DNA from: SZUA-521 sp041738285
Lineage (GTDB): Bacteria > Pseudomonadota > Gammaproteobacteria > Pseudomonadales > Azotimanducaceae
Assembly: GCA_041738285.1 (NCBI GenBank)
Contig: JBGSQB010000029.1
Location: forward strand, 30,678 to 94,677
Direction of reading: 5' to 3'
DNA: 64,000 nt
Translations under genes and position numbers: made by a program
Shown: piece by piece, positions 60,901-64,000 of the stretch
How the letters are laid out: each line of letters starts with the position of its first letter
Position numbering within the stretch: position 1 is the stretch's first letter
The notes under the pieces: generated by a model
The model's database searches: none
What the model saw: only the letters and a program-made list of their open reading frames with translations
What the model was told of the DNA's origin: nothing

Positions 60901-61160
60901 TCGCTTGCGGTCGCGTAGATCTTCTCGATGCCGTCAGTGCCCTCGATCGCTTCTTCGACCCGTACGCAGACGCCTTGTTCGACTTCCTCCGGCGCGGCGC
61001 CGAGGTACGGCACGGACACCGTGACCACCTCGGGATCGATGTTGGGGAACTCCTCCTGGTGCACGGTCATCACGGCCATGATGCCGGCGAACAGGAGCAC
61101 GAACATCAGCAGGTTGGCCGCGACGTTGTTGCGCGCGAACCACGAGATTGCGGTGTACAT
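57966..61160 (-). CDS. RND efflux transporter permease (AcrB/HAE1-like)
   Basis: 1064 residues. The first helix (WFARNNVAANLLMFVLLFAGIMAV), two large periplasmic domains and the 12-helix layout are complete. TM4 carries the proton-relay Asp pair in VLGIVVDDAIVVGERIHAHEM. The protein exports hydrophobic compounds or drugs with a periplasmic adaptor, encoded just upstream by a 14-base gap. No outer-membrane channel gene is near. A FadR-type regulator heads the operon, so the pump may be induced by a metabolite. Confidence 0.95.
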   Translation of the reverse strand: MYTAISWFARNNVAANLLMFVLLFAGIMAVMTVHQEEFPNIDPEVVTVSVPYLGAAPEEVEQGVCVRVEEAIEGTDGIEKIYATASEGMCSVRIELSEGADPTRTLNEIKSQVDGINTFPLETEKPIVSKLVIRGGVLQVAVSGNTDERTLKEIGRGVRDDIVDMAGISQVELAYVRPYEISIEVAENTLRRYGLTMNQVADAIRRTSLDMPGGTIKTEGGEILLRTKGQAYRGEEFEDIVVLTRDDGTKVTLREISSIIDGFEEGDLRARFDGDDAVVVKVSRVGKEDIIEMAKHVRSYVAELQPKLPPGLRVTVWTDESEELRDRIGTLMNNALSGLALVFIVLSLFLRFRIALWVTAGIPIALLGALSIFPYVDFSISSLTVMAFILVLGIVVDDAIVVGERIHAHEMLGKPPIVAAIDGTYEVSIPVIFGVLTTMAAFLPLIIVPGRMADFFGVLGYVVIISLVFSLIESQLILPAHLANRTRETGTTRASALWMRVQDRLGGGLQRFAANVYEPFLEKALAWRYVTAAIGLGILILALAMIASGRVIFQFFPPIEGNRIYATIEMPEGVPVETTIRAAEQIERAAEQLRAELDVDHVDGQRSTIIHVLTSIGTTIARGGPPMPEGPGRSHFAEVAIELVPLSERNNQSAKVINARWRDLTGSVADAVKLGFSADAFSAGMPIDFQLSGRHVENLQAAAADMRSELGRYDGVFDITDSFRAGKQEIKLRLLPEARNLGLTLNDLAQQVRHAFYGAEAQRIQRGPDDVRVMVRLPESERSSIGNLEDMRIRTPDGTEVPFTSVAAVEIGRGYSRINRIDGQRVVNVTADVNREESSPEAIINGFSSDVLPKVLAQYPGISISLSGESNERTKALKGLAQASVLALFIIYTLLAIPLRSYVQPLVIMSVIPFGAVGAIVGHYIMGWDLVFFSMLGIVALSGVVVNASLVMVDYINRRRREGESLFGAVSMAGVARFRPIVLTSVTTFIGLAPLMVLANPSTAMIVPMAISLGYGVLFATAITLILVPCLYLIAEDLFPWADLERARNIEAQQAAHEQAVTAG

Positions 61161-61174
61161 GAATGCAGTCCGGG

Positions 61175-62338
61175 TCAGGCCGCGCCGGCGGGCTCGGAAG
61201 GCGTCTCGTTAATCGGGGCGACTGGCATGCCGTCGATGGCAGTCTGGATCGGCGAGATGCAGACGCGCTCACCGGACTCGATGCCGCCTTGGATCAGCAC
61301 ATCGTCGCCCCACAAGCGCAATGGCGTCACGTCGCGAAAGCGAATCTTGTCTTCGGCATCGACGATCAGCACGCGGCTGCCTTCACGCAATGCCGAGCGC
61401 GGCAGCACCACCACATCCTCGGCTCGACGGCCTTCGATTTCCGCGTCGACGAACAGTCCAACACTGATGGGCGTGGCCTGGGCGGCATTGCTGACGCGCG
61501 CCACCACGTGAACCATGCGGCTCTTGACGTCGATCTGCGCTTCCGCGCGCACCACACGCCCGTGCCAGGTGAGCGGCTGGCCGGCATACTGCGCCGTCAG
61601 CGTCACGTGCGGCTGCGCATCGAGCGGCAGTTCGCCGCGGTGACCGGGCGGCAGATTGAGAAATGCCAGCTGACGGTCTGCGATCGGCAGGCGCACCTCG
61701 ACGTCTTCGGTGGCATAGATCTTTGCAATCGGTGCGCCGCGCGCAACGAATTGGCCGATGTCGACCTGCTCGGTCCGCACGAGCCCCGTGAAAGGTGCGT
61801 GCAGCTGAGTGCGTTCGACATCGCGATTGGCCTGTTCGAGTGCGGCCGCTGTATCGCGTACCGCGGACTCTGCGACGCGGAACGCGCGCAGGGCGTTTTC
61901 CGATTGCGACCGCGACACCAGCTGCCGTTCTTCAAGGCTCTGCAGGCGCTGATACTCGAATCGGGCGTGTTCATATTCGGCTTGGGTGCGATTGAGGGCA
62001 GCGCTGGCACGCTCGACGTTGGCACGGTAGTCCTTCTCTTCGAGGCGCAACAGCGTATCGCCTTCGTTGAAGTAGCCGCCCGCTGCCAGTGCGGGAGAAA
62101 CCCAGATCACCTTGCCGGACACTTCCGGAATCAGATCCGACTCGGTATTCGGCATCACCGTGCCTTGGGAGCTCACCTTCAGTACGATCGGCTGCGGGTC
62201 TGCGGTGAGCACGCGCACGGTGGTCGGGATCGGTGTGGGTGCGGTGGGCGTCAGCTTCGGGCTGGTCGCGAGCAGGGTGACCGCGCCGAATATGGACGCC
62301 AGCACGACGAGTGAGGGGATGACGAATTTGCGCATCAT
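61175..62338 (-). CDS. RND periplasmic adaptor (membrane fusion protein)
   Basis: 387 residues with an N-terminal membrane anchor (FVIPSLVVLASIFGAVTLLAT). Beta-barrel and lipoyl-type regions are recognisable: SSQGTVMPNTESDLIPEVSGKVIWVSPALAAGGYFNEGDTLLRL, a helical hairpin RASAALNRTQAEYEHARFEYQRLQSLEE, and APFTGLVRTEQVDIGQFVARGAPIAKIYA. It links the pump to an outer-membrane channel. It overlaps the regulator gene by 4 nt. Confidence 0.94.
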   Translation of the reverse strand: MMRKFVIPSLVVLASIFGAVTLLATSPKLTPTAPTPIPTTVRVLTADPQPIVLKVSSQGTVMPNTESDLIPEVSGKVIWVSPALAAGGYFNEGDTLLRLEEKDYRANVERASAALNRTQAEYEHARFEYQRLQSLEERQLVSRSQSENALRAFRVAESAVRDTAAALEQANRDVERTQLHAPFTGLVRTEQVDIGQFVARGAPIAKIYATEDVEVRLPIADRQLAFLNLPPGHRGELPLDAQPHVTLTAQYAGQPLTWHGRVVRAEAQIDVKSRMVHVVARVSNAAQATPISVGLFVDAEIEGRRAEDVVVLPRSALREGSRVLIVDAEDKIRFRDVTPLRLWGDDVLIQGGIESGERVCISPIQTAIDGMPVAPINETPSEPAGAA

Positions 62339-63060
62339 GATGCAATGTTCCTGTGTCCGTTGCTTGCGGCGTGAGCCGCGTGCAACGCGCTCAAGACCTG
62401 TTGGTGACTGCGGTCTACGAATATCTGCATTGTAGCCAGCAGGGCGTCGCTATCGCGTGAAGACAGCGCCGCGTCCATGCGGTCGAGAAACTCCGCCGGA
62501 TCGTCGCCTGCGTGGATAAATGTTGCTGCGCGACTGGCACCGTCGAACACCTGCACCCGCAGCGCTCGGGCAATCAAGGTCAGCACCAGGTTGCCGCTCA
62601 TCTTCATGAACTGCCGACCGAGTTCGAGCCGCACTTGCACGCGCGCGGAGTGCGTGAGGTCTCCTTCGCGCAACCGCGCGATCAGCACCCGGGCGTGATC
62701 GATCTGGGCATCTGTAGCGCGCATCATCGCCTCGCGTACCGCCACCTGGATGAGGGCGCTCATGACGCTCAGCACCTGCTCGACCAGGTACGGGTCGGGC
62801 ACATCGTCCAGCGCCAGCAGCGGCCCGATCACATCGAGGCTCGCTTCCTCCACCGGCAACACGCGCGCCCCGCCGGGCTGTACGTCGGCAAGTCCCATCT
62901 GCTCGAGCTTCTTGATGGCTTCGCGGATGGCGCCCCGATTGGCCCCATGCTGGCTTGCGAGGTCGCGCTCCGACGGCAGCCGGTCGCCCGGCCGATAGCG
63001 GCCGCGAAGGATCTGCGCGGTGAGGTCGTCGGCGATGGCGTCGTGCCGGGTTTCAGTCAT
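62335..63060 (-). CDS. GntR/FadR-family regulator (FCD domain)
   Basis: 241 residues. Winged helix: GRYRPGDRLPSERDLASQHGANRGAIREAIKKLEQMGLADV. The rest is the helical FCD ligand-binding domain (YLVEQVLSVMSALIQVAVREAM ... DPAEFLDRMDAAL). Such proteins sense fatty acids, sugar acids or related metabolites. It heads the RND operon and faces the acyl-CoA dehydrogenase gene across a region with two TGGTCTGACCA palindromes, so it probably controls both directions, including itself. Confidence 0.93.
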   Translation of the reverse strand: MTETRHDAIADDLTAQILRGRYRPGDRLPSERDLASQHGANRGAIREAIKKLEQMGLADVQPGGARVLPVEEASLDVIGPLLALDDVPDPYLVEQVLSVMSALIQVAVREAMMRATDAQIDHARVLIARLREGDLTHSARVQVRLELGRQFMKMSGNLVLTLIARALRVQVFDGASRAATFIHAGDDPAEFLDRMDAALSSRDSDALLATMQIFVDRSHQQVLSALHAAHAASNGHRNIAS

Positions 63061-63081
63061 GTTGGCGGTTCGTGCTCACAA

Positions 63082-63106
63082 TGGTCTGACCAAATTGGTC
63101 TGACCA
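63082..63106. promoter_or_regulatory. double TGGTCTGACCA operator for the GntR regulator
   Basis: TGGTCTGACCA occurs at 63082-63092 and again at 63096-63106, 14 bases centre to centre, in the divergent gap between the GntR-like regulator and the acyl-CoA dehydrogenase. It matches the TGGTnnnACCA form of FadR-subfamily sites. Confidence 0.8.
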
Positions 63107-63264
63107 ATTCTAGAGAACAAAGATAAAAAGTCCAGTGATCGTTACCATTCGTAACAAATCTGTGAACCTGTTCCGCCTCTACCGGGCAGCGGCCGAGGCT
63201 TGCGGAGCGCTGCCCGAGCCGACATTCTCCAGCCCACCGGCAGTCAAACCCCAGGAGCCAGATC

Positions 63265-64000
63265 GTGGAGTTCCACAGCAGCGATGAGCACGAGCTGATT
63301 CGCGACGCGGTGCGTAAGGTGTGTGCGGGATTCCCGGACGCCTACTGGTCCCGATGCGACACCGAGCACGAGTTCCCCTGGGATTTCTATACCGCCATGG
63401 CGAAGAGCGGCTGGATCGGCATCGCCATCCCCGAAGCCTATGGCGGCAGCGGCCGCGGCATCACCGAGGCGTCACTCGTGCTCGAGGAGGTGGCCGCGTC
63501 GGGCGCGGCCATGAACGGTGCAACGGCACTGCACCTGTCCATCTTCGGCATGGAGCCGGTGGTGCGATATGGCAGCGAAGAGATGCGCCAGAAGTACCTG
63601 CCACGGGTCGCCAGCGGCGACGTGCACGTCGCCTTTGGTATCACCGAGCCAGACGCTGGCACCGACACCACCTCGATCACGACCTCCGCCCGTCGCGAGG
63701 GGGATCACTACATCGTGCGGGGGCGCAAGGTGTGGACCACCAAGGCACTGATTGCCGAACGCGTCCTGTTGCTCGTGCGCACCACGCCGCTCGCAGAATG
63801 CGCGCGTCGCACCGACGGCATGACCCTGCTGCTGGCAGAGCTCAGGCGGCCGGAGGTTGCGATCTCGGCCATCGACAAAGTGGGCCGCAACGCGGTTGCC
63901 ACCTGCGAAGTCGTCTACGACGACTTGCCGGTCTCAGTCACCGACCGGGTCGGCGAGGAGGGTCAGGGGTTCAGGTATCTGCTGGCCGGACTGAACGCGG
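63265..64000 (+). CDS. acyl-CoA dehydrogenase, 5' part
   Basis: The frame starts with GTG at 63265, preceded by AGGAG at 63253-63257, and stays open to the window edge (245 codons). Visible motifs are EFHSSDEHELIRDAVRKVC, GWIGIAIPEAYGGSGRG, MNGATALHLSIFGMEP and the FAD/substrate-loop block VAFGITEPDAGTDTTSI, all typical of acyl-CoA dehydrogenases. The C-terminal half with the catalytic Glu lies beyond the window. The divergent GntR regulator and its operator suggest inducible lipid-type degradation. Confidence 0.92.
   Translation, partial: MEFHSSDEHELIRDAVRKVCAGFPDAYWSRCDTEHEFPWDFYTAMAKSGWIGIAIPEAYGGSGRGITEASLVLEEVAASGAAMNGATALHLSIFGMEPVVRYGSEEMRQKYLPRVASGDVHVAFGITEPDAGTDTTSITTSARREGDHYIVRGRKVWTTKALIAERVLLLVRTTPLAECARRTDGMTLLLAELRRPEVAISAIDKVGRNAVATCEVVYDDLPVSVTDRVGEEGQGFRYLLAGLNA

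Overview
The window is a GC-rich, densely packed chromosomal segment with many 1-4 nt start/stop overlaps. It looks like a free-living aerobic gammaproteobacterium. Supporting signs are a pseudomonad-like Fur lacking the cysteine pair, Feo iron uptake, RND and Exb/Tol-type envelope systems, a Ku/LigD end-joining pair, and REP palindromes of the Pseudomonas type together with a REP-associated transposase. The species cannot be named from sequence alone. Both edges cut genes of CoA-linked lipid degradation: a DUF35 protein on the left and an acyl-CoA dehydrogenase on the right.

Layout. 1-6.3 kb: DUF35 end, a MaoC hydratase pair, PHP phosphoesterase, coaE, then a forward run of 2Fe-2S ferredoxin, two ferritin-like diiron-fold paralogues, two SCP2-like paralogues and an FmdB zinc ribbon. 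The second diiron paralogue has lost the glutamate of both ExxH motifs, so the run reads as an alpha/beta oxygenase with its accessory proteins. 6.3-16.9 kb: multihaem TPR cytochrome, cation-chloride cotransporter-like carrier, TauD-type dioxygenase, small membrane proteins, Na+/solute symporter, a two-component system and a Spy-like periplasmic protein. 16.9-26.4 kb: alpha-E/ATP-grasp pair, class C beta-lactamase-fold hydrolase, M32 carboxypeptidase, sirtuin, two small secreted paralogues, an Omp85-like barrel and a GNAT enzyme. 26.5-33.6 kb: hybrid histidine kinase, LigD divergent from Ku, a MerR-TPR fusion coupled to ku, and pyroglutamyl peptidase. 33.6-39.4 kb: iron region with PepSY, FMN-binding and porin genes behind a Fur box, then FeoB/FeoA behind a second Fur box, and fur. 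39.4-47.3 kb: metabolic enzymes, slipin/NfeD, cysteine synthase and ApbE.

47.9-57.3 kb is one long operon: thioredoxin-like protein, a secreted unknown, three TPR proteins (two lipoproteins), a small secreted protein, an ExbB/TolQ channel, two ExbD/TolR subunits and a TonB-like protein with an AgmX/PglI-type C-terminus. The first ExbD has Asn where the proton-carrying Asp should be; the second keeps Asp. This predicts an asymmetric stator. 57.3-63.1 kb: a REP-associated transposase bracketed by REPs, an RND pump and adaptor, and a GntR/FadR regulator with a doubled palindromic operator facing the acyl-CoA dehydrogenase.

Three repeat families are scattered between genes: Pseudomonas-type REP pairs (five sites plus a lone arm), an inverted repeat with termini containing GGGACAGTT(G/A)ACCTATTTC (three copies plus a half copy over the fur stop codon), and one about 170 bp element with GGTGTCCC...AGATATCTTT ends. 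I saw no rRNA, tRNA, CRISPR array, prophage or classical insertion sequence.
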